Below, one piece after another: positions 57,373 through 64,000 of a DNA stretch of 64,000 nt. The notes under the pieces were generated by a model. It was not told the origin of the DNA. It saw nothing but the letters and a program-made list of their open reading frames with translations, and ran no database searches. The stretch lies in the NCBI RefSeq assembly GCF_040253635.1, contig NZ_JBEJGX010000003.1:6287501-6351500 (forward strand), written 5' to 3'. The translations under genes were made by a program, and so were the position numbers. Position 1 is the first letter of the stretch, and every line of letters starts with the position of its first letter. Source of the DNA: Streptomyces sp. Edi2. GTDB taxonomy: Bacteria; Actinomycetota; Actinomycetes; Streptomycetales; Streptomycetaceae.

Positions 57373-58500
57373 CTACTTCTGCCGCTTGTAGAACGGCAGA
57401 GCGGTGACCTCGTACGGCTCATGGCTTCCACGGATGTCCACGCACACACCCTCGGTGCCCGGTGTGGCGTAGGCGGCATCGACGTAGGCGATGGCGACCG
57501 GCTTGCCGAGGGTGGGAGAGGGGGCCCCGGAGGTGACCTCACCGATGACCGTGCCGTCGGCCGCGACGACCGGGTAGCCGGCGCGCGGGACCCGGCGGCC
57601 CGTGGCGATCAGGCCGACCAGCTTGCGCGGCGGGTTCGCCTCGGCGCGCTCGGCGGCGGCCGCCAGCGCCGTACGGCCGACGAAGTCGCCGTTGTTGGTC
57701 GTCTTCTCGAACTTCACGACCCGGCCCAGACCCGCGTCGAACGGCGTGGTCGAGGTCGTCAGCTCGTGCCCGTACAGCGGCATGCCCGCCTCCAGGCGCA
57801 GAGTGTCCCGGCAGGACAGGCCGCAGGGCACCAGACCGGCGTCCTGGCCGGCCTCGGTCAGCGCCTCCCAGAGGGCGACCGCGTCGGCCGGCCGGACGAA
57901 CAGCTCGAAGCCGTCCTCGCCGGTGTATCCGGTACGGGCGATCAGCGCCTGGACGCCGGCGACGGTGCCGGGCAGGCCCGCGTAGTACTTCAGGCCGTCC
58001 AGGTCGGCGTCGGTGACCTTCTTCAGGATCCCGGGCGACTCCGGGCCCTGCACCGCGAGCAGCGCGTAGGCGTCCCGGTCGTCGCGGATCGCGGCGTCGA
58101 AGCCGCCCGCCCGCGCGGTCAGCGCATCCAGCACCACCTGGGCGTTGGAGGCGTTGGCGACGACCATGTACTCCTGGTCGGCCAGGCGGTAGACGATCAG
58201 GTCGTCCAGGATGCCGCCCTGGTCCTCACAGATCATGGTGTAGCGGGCGCGGCCGGTCCTGACGCCCCCGATGTTGCCGACCAGCGCATAGTCGAGGAGG
58301 TCGGCGGCCTGCGGGCCGGTGACGGTGATCTCGCCCATGTGGGAGAGGTCGAACAGGCCGGCGCGGGTACGGACGGCGATGTGTTCGTCACGCTCGCTGC
58401 TGTAGCGCAGCGGCATGTCCCAGCCGGCGAAGTCGGTCATGGTGGCGCCGAGCGCACGATGGGTGGCGTCCAGCGCGGTACGGCGGGGGGCATCAGTCAT
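57373..58500 (-). CDS. gcvT: Glycine cleavage system T protein (aminomethyltransferase)
   Basis: A 375-residue folate-dependent enzyme that releases ammonia and methylene-tetrahydrofolate from H-protein-bound aminomethyl. Family marks are [35 protein letters not shown], with the catalytic Asp of DLSHMGE, and [14 protein letters not shown]. The ATG at 58500 is the conserved start ([19 protein letters not shown]). It is the first gene behind the glycine riboswitch, whose 3' edge lies about 42 bases upstream. No gcvP is in the window. Confidence 0.96.
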   Translation of the reverse strand: MTDAPRRTALDATHRALGATMTDFAGWDMPLRYSSERDEHIAVRTRAGLFDLSHMGEITVTGPQAADLLDYALVGNIGGVRTGRARYTMICEDQGGILDDLIVYRLADQEYMVVANASNAQVVLDALTARAGGFDAAIRDDRDAYALLAVQGPESPGILKKVTDADLDGLKYYAGLPGTVAGVQALIARTGYTGEDGFELFVRPADAVALWEALTEAGQDAGLVPCGLSCRDTLRLEAGMPLYGHELTTSTTPFDAGLGRVVKFEKTTNNGDFVGRTALAAAAERAEANPPRKLVGLIATGRRVPRAGYPVVAADGTVIGEVTSGAPSPTLGKPVAIAYVDAAYATPGTEGVCVDIRGSHEPYEVTALPFYKRQK

Positions 58501-58541
58501 GGTTCCGGGCTCCCAGGCAGGGGTGACAAGACGTTCTCCCC

Positions 58542-58742
58542 ATCTGTCATCGGAACCTGAGAGGTTCACCGGGATCCCGCGAACGGACCCGGTTTGCACC
58601 TTGGGTGGAGCCGCCCCGTGTGCCGGGCTGCGGCTCGCTTTTCAGATCTGCCTCGCCTGCGCGGTATAGGGGCCTGAGAGATTCAAGGGAGGACTTGCTC
58701 CTTCGGCGCCCCGCCATGGCGGCCGGGGACTCTCCCGCGCGG
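58542..58742 (-). promoter_or_regulatory. Tandem glycine riboswitch (gcvT element)
   Basis: Read on the minus strand, the leader has two glycine aptamers. The first begins GCGGGAGAGTCCCC and continues with GGCGCCGAAGGAGCAAGTCC and CTCTCAGGCCCC (58673-58680 region). The second has GGCAGATCTGAAAAGCGAG, CCACCCAAGGTGCAAACC and ACCTCTCAGGTTCCGATGACAG. These are the conserved words of the glycine-binding element. It controls gcvT, gcvH and glyA, normally turning expression on when glycine is plentiful. The 3' edge is close to the gcvT start, so control of translation initiation is plausible. Confidence 0.93.
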
Positions 58743-58967
58743 GTTCAAACGGCCGGTATGCAGTTGGCGGTGCACAGGTGAGACGCGATGTGCACGTGGC
58801 GGCCACATCATTGCACGGGATCGCCCGATAGAGGAGCCCCTGCTGTCACCCCGCCCGTGACGTGGGCAGATCGGACAATAGCCTTGATGGGCATTACCTT
58901 TTCTTGACACTCTGCGGGTAGGGGACGGACTCGAACCGGAGCAGAACCGGACGGGGAGGACGATCGC

Positions 58968-59708
58968 GTGCACAGTGAAGCGGCATTCGGAGCCACTTCA
59001 GACGTCGTGCCTCCGGCCGTCGCGCCTCCGGCGACCGCGCCCGCGGTGCCGCCCGCCGCCGGGCCCCGGGCCGGCCGGAGGCCGCGGCCCGTCGTCCGGC
59101 CCGGGCGCGGCGCCGAAGTCGTGGACCTGAGGGGCCGCGGACGGGCGAGGGGGGCCGCCGAGCTGCGGTTCCCGGCCGGTGACCTGGTGGTGGTCTCCGG
59201 TCTGCCGGGCAGCGGCAAGAGCACCCTGATGCACCGTGTCGTACCGCCGCTGGACGCACACGGCGCCGTGGTGCACCGCATCGATTCGCAGGACGTCCGC
59301 GAGCGCTGGGAGCACGGCAGGCTGCGCCGGCTGCCGTACGCCCTCTACCGTCCGCTGGTCCGGGCCGCCCACTACCTGACGCTGGGCCGTGCGCTGCGCT
59401 CGGGGGGCAGCGTGGTGGTGCACGACTGCGGCACCCTGGCGTGGGTGCGTGGCTGGATCGCGCGGTCGGCGGTGCGCGGCGGCCGCGGGCTGCATCTGGT
59501 GCTGCTCGATGTGCCGCCCGAGGTGGCGCTGTCCGGCCAGGAGTCGCGGGGGCGCGGGGTGTCGGGGTACGCCTTCGCGCGGCACCGCGGGGCGGTGGGC
59601 AGGCTGGTCGGCGCGGCCGAGTCGGCCCGGCTGCCGAAGGGCTGCCACTCGGCCGTCCTGCTCGACCGGCGGGCGGCGAGCGCCCTGGAGACGGTCAGCT
59701 TCGACTGA
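58968..59708 (+). CDS. P-loop ATP/GTP-binding protein, small-kinase-like
   Basis: A 246-residue protein with a Pro/Ala-rich N-terminus (about 60 residues) and a P-loop kinase-like domain: [18 protein letters not shown] (Walker A, 78-86), HRIDSQDVRERW, and a Walker B-like VVVHDCG. A lid-like Arg-rich segment (SRGRGVSGYAFARHRGAVGRL) follows. The GTG at 58968 has GGGGAGG upstream. It is divergent from gcvT. The fold resembles zeta-toxin/adenylylsulphate-kinase-type phosphotransferases; the substrate cannot be named. Confidence 0.85.
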   Translation: MHSEAAFGATSDVVPPAVAPPATAPAVPPAAGPRAGRRPRPVVRPGRGAEVVDLRGRGRARGAAELRFPAGDLVVVSGLPGSGKSTLMHRVVPPLDAHGAVVHRIDSQDVRERWEHGRLRRLPYALYRPLVRAAHYLTLGRALRSGGSVVVHDCGTLAWVRGWIARSAVRGGRGLHLVLLDVPPEVALSGQESRGRGVSGYAFARHRGAVGRLVGAAESARLPKGCHSAVLLDRRAASALETVSFD

Positions 59709-59800
59709 GCGCACCGCCACCGTGCCCCGAGGGTCCCTCCGCACGCCTTCTCGTCTAGGGTCTTTGGCCAGATGGCGCGGTTCGGAACGGGTGGGTGCAC

Positions 59801-60598
59801 ATGACATTTCCGCAGCAGGGGATACCGCAGCTGGCGTGGCCGGCGAACGAGCTCGAAGAGGTGCTGGCCGCCGCGGCCGGGCACCCGGGCGCCGGTGGCC
59901 GGATCGTCGAGGTGCTGGGCCGCAGCAGGGTCTGGGTGCCGCTGCCCAACGGCGGCGGACCGGAGAGCGCCGGTCCCGGCACCCGCGGCCTCGATCTGCC
60001 CACCGTCGAGCTGCACGGTGCGGCCTATGTCCCGGTCTACAGCTCCGAGCAGGAGTTCTTGCGGGCGGTCGGCGCGCATATGTCCTTCACCGTCGCCCCG
60101 GCACGGGAGTTCGCCCGCGGGCTGCCCCCGCACATCGGCATCGCGGTCAACCCGGACGGCACGATCGGCGTCCCGCTGCCGCCTCCCGCGGTGGCCGAAC
60201 TGTGCCGGGAGGGGCGCCAGGAGCGGACCGGTCTGCCCAGCGGCGGCCGGGTGCGGCTCTTCGAGCCGGACTGGCAGGACGAGCCGGTGGACTTCCTGGC
60301 CGCCGCCGGACTGGAGTTCTCCGGCGCCGGAATTGTCCTGACTGCCCGGCGTGCCCTGGCAAGTGTCGAGGGCGACACGCCCGCGCTGTTCGTCGGTGTG
60401 CAGATCGGTGCGGACCCCGCGGCACTGCACGACGGCACCGCCCGCGAGGCGGTACTGTCAGCCCTCGGACGTGCGCTCGGCGCAGTGCCGGTGCCCTGGC
60501 CCGTACAGCTCGTCATGCTCGACCTCGCCCAGGGCGACCCGGTCGCCGACTGGATGCTGGAGCGTGTGCGGCCCTTCTACTCTCGGGACCACTCGTAA
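59801..60598 (+). CDS. SseB-family protein with C-terminal enhanced-serine-sensitivity domain
   Basis: About 265 residues from the ATG at 59801 (a GTG two codons earlier is possible). The N-terminal half (VEVLGRSRVWVPLPNGGG; VELHGAAYVPVYSSEQEFLRAVG; GLPPHIGIAVNPDGTIGVPLP) is the SseB fold. The C-terminal half (ALFVGVQIGADPAALHDG; VPVPWPVQLVMLDLAQGDPVADWMLERVRPFY) is the SseB C-terminal domain. SseB proteins are named for raising serine sensitivity in E. coli; their molecular role is unclear. A paralogue follows 61 bases downstream, and the glycine/serine genes lie close by. Confidence 0.85.
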   Translation: MTFPQQGIPQLAWPANELEEVLAAAAGHPGAGGRIVEVLGRSRVWVPLPNGGGPESAGPGTRGLDLPTVELHGAAYVPVYSSEQEFLRAVGAHMSFTVAPAREFARGLPPHIGIAVNPDGTIGVPLPPPAVAELCREGRQERTGLPSGGRVRLFEPDWQDEPVDFLAAAGLEFSGAGIVLTARRALASVEGDTPALFVGVQIGADPAALHDGTAREAVLSALGRALGAVPVPWPVQLVMLDLAQGDPVADWMLERVRPFYSRDHS

Positions 60599-60659
60599 GC
60601 TGGATGGATGACGGGCGGGCGCACCCATGACGTGCCCTGCGGACGAAGGGACGGACCAC

Positions 60660-61466
60660 GTGAGCGCGGGTGCGCATCAGGGGCCGGCGGCGGCCGGAGC
60701 ACTGGAGCAGCTGCTCCAGCAGGTCTCGCCCGGCCGTTACGACGCCTATGAGGCGCTGCTGCAGGCGCTCGCCGCGGGCCAGGTCTGGATGCTGCTGTGG
60801 CACGGCCGGGCCGGTTCGCCCGATGCGCAGTACGGAAACATGGAGGTCGAAGGCCTCGGCTATGCGCCGTGTGTGACCTCGGCGCCCGAGCTCGCCGCCT
60901 CCGGCTGGAACCGCGACCACGAGGTCGTCACCGGCCTGGAGATCGCCGCCTCGCTCTTCCCCGACCGCTGGGGCCTGTGGCTGAATCCGCATGCCTCCGG
61001 CGGGGGTGTCGGCATCCCGTGGCTGGATCTGCGCCGTATCGCCGGTGGTCTGGACCGGCTGCCGGCCGGTCCGCTGCGGATCTCCGAACCGGTCATCGAC
61101 ATCCCGCAGTTCTACGCGCTGCTCGCCCAGAACGCACACCGGACGCCTGCCGTGCGGTCGCTGCGCCGGGCCTGGGTGCAGCCGGCGCTCGGTGCCCCCT
61201 ATCTGGCGATCGGTCTGGATCTGTACGACACCGGCCAACAAGCGGTGGATTCGGTGCGGTTGATGATCCAGCAGTCGATCGGCGCGGTGCCGGACGGTCT
61301 GCCGGTCTCCACCGTCGCGATGAACGACGAGTTCGACCCGGTCGGCATGTGGATGCGGGCCTCCACGCGCCCGTTCTTCGACCGGGACGGCTACGCCCAG
61401 CCGCCGGGTCAGCCGGCCCAGGCTCCCGCGCCGTCGTACGGCTACGGCTACCCGCGCCCTTACTGA
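60660..61466 (+). CDS. SseB-family protein, second copy
   Basis: About 268 residues from a GTG at 60660 with AAGGG nine bases upstream; an earlier ATG at 60627 is less likely. The N-terminal half (EALLQALAAGQVWMLLWHGRAGSPDAQYGNMEV; PCVTSAPELAASG) and the C-terminal half (YLAIGLDLYDTGQQAVDSVRLMIQQSIGAVP...EFDPVGMWMRASTRPFF) match the two halves of the preceding protein. The C-terminal tail is Pro/Gln/Tyr-rich. The two genes look like an ancient tandem duplication and are probably co-transcribed. Confidence 0.85.
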   Translation: MSAGAHQGPAAAGALEQLLQQVSPGRYDAYEALLQALAAGQVWMLLWHGRAGSPDAQYGNMEVEGLGYAPCVTSAPELAASGWNRDHEVVTGLEIAASLFPDRWGLWLNPHASGGGVGIPWLDLRRIAGGLDRLPAGPLRISEPVIDIPQFYALLAQNAHRTPAVRSLRRAWVQPALGAPYLAIGLDLYDTGQQAVDSVRLMIQQSIGAVPDGLPVSTVAMNDEFDPVGMWMRASTRPFFDRDGYAQPPGQPAQAPAPSYGYGYPRPY

Positions 61467-61874
61467 CAGCCTGTCTCCGGCGCCCCGGGGGTAACGTCCG
61501 GGCGCCGGTCTTGTGGTGAATTGCCCCTGTATGCCCCGCGGTTGAGGACCTCTCCCGCGGGCGATCGCTCCGCTCAGCCCGAACTTTTGTCCGTATAACG
61601 GAAGGCAGTGGAGCACATCACAGTTGCGCATCCTTTCCCCATCAGGGCTGGTGACTGATCGAGAAAGGGATGAAGACTCCGGAAACAACAGACCTCGGTC
61701 CTTTGTACGAGCGTCATCCCACGGCGTCGCGTAAGCCTGAGAACTTCCATAGTGCGAACTTCCGCGATGTCCGCAGGAATTGCTGCACCGAACTTGCACC
61801 AGTGATGTGAACCAGGCCGCAATCCGCGGCGGGCAGGGGCCGGCCACCGTCGGCCGAGAGGGGTCAAAGGCACT
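61467..61874. other. Upstream region of the peptide ABC transporter
   Basis: No gene seen in these 408 bases. Base composition is lower in GC than in the flanking genes, in keeping with a promoter and long leader. CGTATAAC at about 61592-61599 could be part of a -10 box, a weak suggestion. Confidence 0.5.
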
Positions 61875-62873
61875 GTGACCGCACCGATCGAGACCACCGG
61901 GGCGGCTGCTGAGGCGCAGCCGGAAGCGGTGCTGAAGGGCGTCGAGACAAAGCGGATCGAGGGGCGTTCGCTCGGTCAGATCGCCTGGCTGCGCTTCAGG
62001 CGGGACAAGGTTGCGGTGGCCGGTGCCATCGTTGTCATCCTGCTCATCGTCGTCGCCGCGCTCTCCCGTCCGATCCAGGCCCTGCTGGGACTGGACCCGA
62101 ACAATCCCCACCAGTCGCTGATCGACCCCAACACCACGCTCCCCAAGGGCGACCTCGGCGGCATGAGCGCTGACCACCCCCTGGGCGTGGACCCGAAGTT
62201 CGGCCGCGATCTGCTCGCCCGGATCCTGGAGGGCTCCTGGGTGTCGCTGATCGTGGCGTTCGGCGCGACGGTGCTGTCGGTCGCCATCGGCACCGTGCTC
62301 GGTGTGGTCGCCGGCTTCTACCGCGGGCGGGTGGACGCCCTCATCAGCCGGATGATGGATGTCTTCCTGGCCTTCCCGCTGCTGCTGTTCGCCATCGCGA
62401 TCTCCGCCTCGCTGCAGGGCGGCGCCTTCGGCATGGAGGGCCTGCCGCTGCACATCTCGGTGCTGATCTTCGTGATCGGTTTCTTCAACTGGCCCTACAT
62501 GGGGCGGATCGTGCGCGCGCAGACCCTGTCGCTGCGCGAGCGTGAATTCGTCGACGCCGCCCGCGGCATGGGCGCGCGCGGGCCGTTCATCCTCTTCCGG
62601 GAGCTGCTGCCCAACCTGGTGGGGCCGATCATCGTCTACTCGACGCTGCTGATCCCCTCCAACATCCTCTTCGAAGCGGCCCTGAGCTTCCTGGGCGTCG
62701 GCATTCAGCCGCCCCAGGCGTCCTGGGGCGGCATGCTCAACCAGGCGGTCAAGTACTACGAGGTCGACCCCCAGTACATGATCGTCCCCGGCCTCGCGAT
62801 CTTCGTCACCGTGCTCGCGTTCAACCTGCTCGGTGACGGGCTGAGGGACGCGCTGGACCCGCGCAGCCGCTGA
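61875..62873 (+). CDS. Dipeptide/oligopeptide ABC transporter permease (DppC/OppC type)
   Basis: A 332-residue inner-membrane permease. The N-terminal cytoplasmic part (IAWLRFRRDKVAVAGAIVVILLIVV) is the OppC-type leader helix. The coupling EAA loop is EFVDAARGMGARGPFILFRELLPN, and six membrane segments are visible. The GTG at 61875 has GAGGGG 12 bases upstream, and AAAGG nearer. It lies before the substrate-binding gene, so the order here is permease then binding protein; the second permease and ATPases should lie beyond the window. Likely substrates are di- or oligopeptides. Confidence 0.92.
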   Translation: MTAPIETTGAAAEAQPEAVLKGVETKRIEGRSLGQIAWLRFRRDKVAVAGAIVVILLIVVAALSRPIQALLGLDPNNPHQSLIDPNTTLPKGDLGGMSADHPLGVDPKFGRDLLARILEGSWVSLIVAFGATVLSVAIGTVLGVVAGFYRGRVDALISRMMDVFLAFPLLLFAIAISASLQGGAFGMEGLPLHISVLIFVIGFFNWPYMGRIVRAQTLSLREREFVDAARGMGARGPFILFRELLPNLVGPIIVYSTLLIPSNILFEAALSFLGVGIQPPQASWGGMLNQAVKYYEVDPQYMIVPGLAIFVTVLAFNLLGDGLRDALDPRSR

Positions 62874-62908
62874 CGGCCGCCGCGGGCACCCGCTCCGACA
62901 CCCCCAGT

Positions 62909-62948
62909 GCGTTACTGCGTTTCCGCGTTACTGCGTTACTGCGTTTTG
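62909..62948. repeat. Five tandem octamers before the binding-protein gene
   Basis: Five 8-base units of the form GCGTTNCN-like run without gap: GCGTTACT at 62909, 62925 and 62933, GCGTTTCC at 62917 and GCGTTTTG at 62941. They end 42 bases before the ATG of the binding protein. A regulator site or a variable repeat are both possible. Confidence 0.7.
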
Positions 62949-62990
62949 AGATTTGACCTTTCTCGACGAACGAAGGGGACACCGACCATC

Positions 62991-64000
62991 ATGCGAAGGT
63001 CAGTTCCGGTCGCGGCTGTCGCGGCCATCACCAGTGCGGGCCTTTTGCTGGCCGGCTGCAGCGGGGGCAACGGCTCCTCGGAGGGCTCGGGCGAGGCGAA
63101 CGCCGCCACCAAGGGCGTCGTCAACGCCTCGGACGCGAAGGGCGGCACGGTCACCTATGCGATGAGCGACGCCCCCGAGTCCTTCGACCCGGGCAACACC
63201 TACTACGCCTTCATCTACAACTTCAGCCGCCTCTACGCGCGCCCGCTCACCACCTTCAAGCCGGGCCCCGGCGCCAAGGGCAACGAGCTGGTCCCGGACC
63301 TCGCCGAGTCGATGGGCAAGCCCAGCGACGGCGGCAAGACCTGGACGTACAAGCTCCGCAAGGGCGTCAAGTACGACGACGGCTCCACGGCCACCTCGCA
63401 GGACGTCAAGTACGCCGTCGAGCGCAGCAACTTCGCGCGTGACACCCTCTCGCTGGGCCCGAACTACTTCCAGCAGTTCCTCAAGGACAACGACGGCGGC
63501 TACAAGGGTCCCTACAAGGACAAGACCAAGGCCGGTCTGAAGTCCATCGAGACCCCGGACGACCAGACGATCGTCTTCCACCTCAAGAAGCCGTTCGCCG
63601 AGTTCGACTACCTGGTCAGCGCCCCGCAGACCGCCCCGGTCCCGCAGGCCAAGGACAAGGGCGCGGACTACACCAAGTCCGTGCTGTCCACCGGCTCGTA
63701 CAAGTTCGAGAGCTACCAGGAGGGCAAGAAGCTCACCCTGGTCCGCAACCCGCAGTGGTCCGCGAAGACGGACCCGCTGCGCAAGCAGCTGCCGGACAAG
63801 ATCGTCCTGAACCTGAAGGTCGCCCAGTCGACCATCGACAAGGACCTCCAGTCCGGTAACACCCTGGTGGACCTGGCAGGACGTGGTGTCGACGGGCAGA
63901 CCCAGGCCCAGCTCCTGACGAACTCCAAGGAGAAGGGCAACACCGACAACACCCTCGGCCAGCGCCTGGTCTACACGGCGCTGGACACCAAGGTGAAGCC
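62991..64000 (+). CDS. Peptide ABC transporter substrate-binding lipoprotein (3' end beyond window)
   Basis: The first 336 codons of an SBP_bac_5 family protein. The signal peptide (MRRSVPVAAVAAITSAGLLLAGC) ends in the lipobox LLAGC with Cys23. The mature part shows GGTVTYAMSDAPESFDPGNTY, LVPDLAESMG, TWTYKLRKGVKYDDGS, DVKYAVERS and TGSYKFESYQEGKKLTLVRNP, the standard sequence of DppA/OppA-type binding domains. GAAGGGGA lies upstream at a long spacing. It binds extracellular peptides and delivers them to the permease encoded just upstream. Confidence 0.94.
   Translation, partial: MRRSVPVAAVAAITSAGLLLAGCSGGNGSSEGSGEANAATKGVVNASDAKGGTVTYAMSDAPESFDPGNTYYAFIYNFSRLYARPLTTFKPGPGAKGNELVPDLAESMGKPSDGGKTWTYKLRKGVKYDDGSTATSQDVKYAVERSNFARDTLSLGPNYFQQFLKDNDGGYKGPYKDKTKAGLKSIETPDDQTIVFHLKKPFAEFDYLVSAPQTAPVPQAKDKGADYTKSVLSTGSYKFESYQEGKKLTLVRNPQWSAKTDPLRKQLPDKIVLNLKVAQSTIDKDLQSGNTLVDLAGRGVDGQTQAQLLTNSKEKGNTDNTLGQRLVYTALDTKVK

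Noticed and set aside
58914-58942. TTGACA as a -35 box for the P-loop gene
   Set aside because: No acceptable -10 hexamer lies 16-18 bases downstream.
58925-58950. tRNA-like GGACTCGAACC word
   Set aside because: No cloverleaf can be built around it; likely chance.

Overview
The window looks like a chromosomal segment of a Streptomyces or close relative. It has very high GC, strong third-position GC bias, many GTG starts behind GGAGG-type ribosome sites, a GlgE-type alpha-glucan pathway, tandem L,D-transpeptidase lipoproteins, secreted M4 proteases and several two-component systems. No rRNA, tRNA, CRISPR array or intact insertion sequence was recognised. Both edges cut genes.

Layout. 1-2283: an MacB/FtsX-type ABC exporter pair (minus) and an XRE-like regulator. 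2512-6473: a CitB/DcuR-type response regulator and a CitA/DcuS-type kinase (minus), divergent from a dctA-type dicarboxylate symporter. 6610-14807: glgE-treS-mak-glgB, transcribed in that order on the minus strand; glgX lies apart at 30824-33079. 15510-19711: two paralogous secreted M4 metalloproteases, one with an added Ig-like and P-domain tail. 20197-23897 and 26667-30655: two heterodimeric ABC exporters. Between them are an adenosine deaminase pseudogene, an alpha/beta hydrolase and a divergent TetR regulator with a clear palindromic operator. 33324-36066: two tandem L,D-transpeptidase lipoproteins. 36210-40354: an enoyl-CoA hydratase-like protein, a regulatory HATPase and a thiol-redox group (DsbA-like plus CcdA-like). 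40500-45675 (minus): dGTPase, a small Cys-rich protein, NAD synthetase, a GH25 lysozyme and a GT4 glycosyltransferase. 45914-48194: an OmpR-type two-component system, followed by an 830-base non-coding cassette of inverted repeats. 49024-52468: a BlaI-like repressor and M56 protease pair, divergent from DedA and PAP2 membrane proteins. 52613-53100: a small protein of a type I associate with integrative elements, and a transposase remnant. 53357-58742: sdaA, glyA, gcvH and gcvT behind a tandem glycine riboswitch. 58968-61466: a P-loop protein and two SseB-family proteins. 61875-64000: a dipeptide/oligopeptide ABC permease and the start of its substrate-binding lipoprotein.

How it fits together. 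TreS makes maltose from trehalose, Mak phosphorylates it, GlgE polymerises maltose-1-phosphate and GlgB branches the glucan; GlgX debranches it. The riboswitch-led gcvT-gcvH-glyA group, with sdaA behind it, forms a glycine to serine to pyruvate route; gcvP is not in the window. The most unusual signals are nucleotide-level. Two oppositely oriented 18-bp hairpins share one 13-nt loop but have different, fully compensated stems. A phased heptamer array precedes a response regulator gene. A 22-residue leader ORF is coupled to the PAP2 gene. There is also an ABC exporter pair whose degenerate residues all map to one ATP site.
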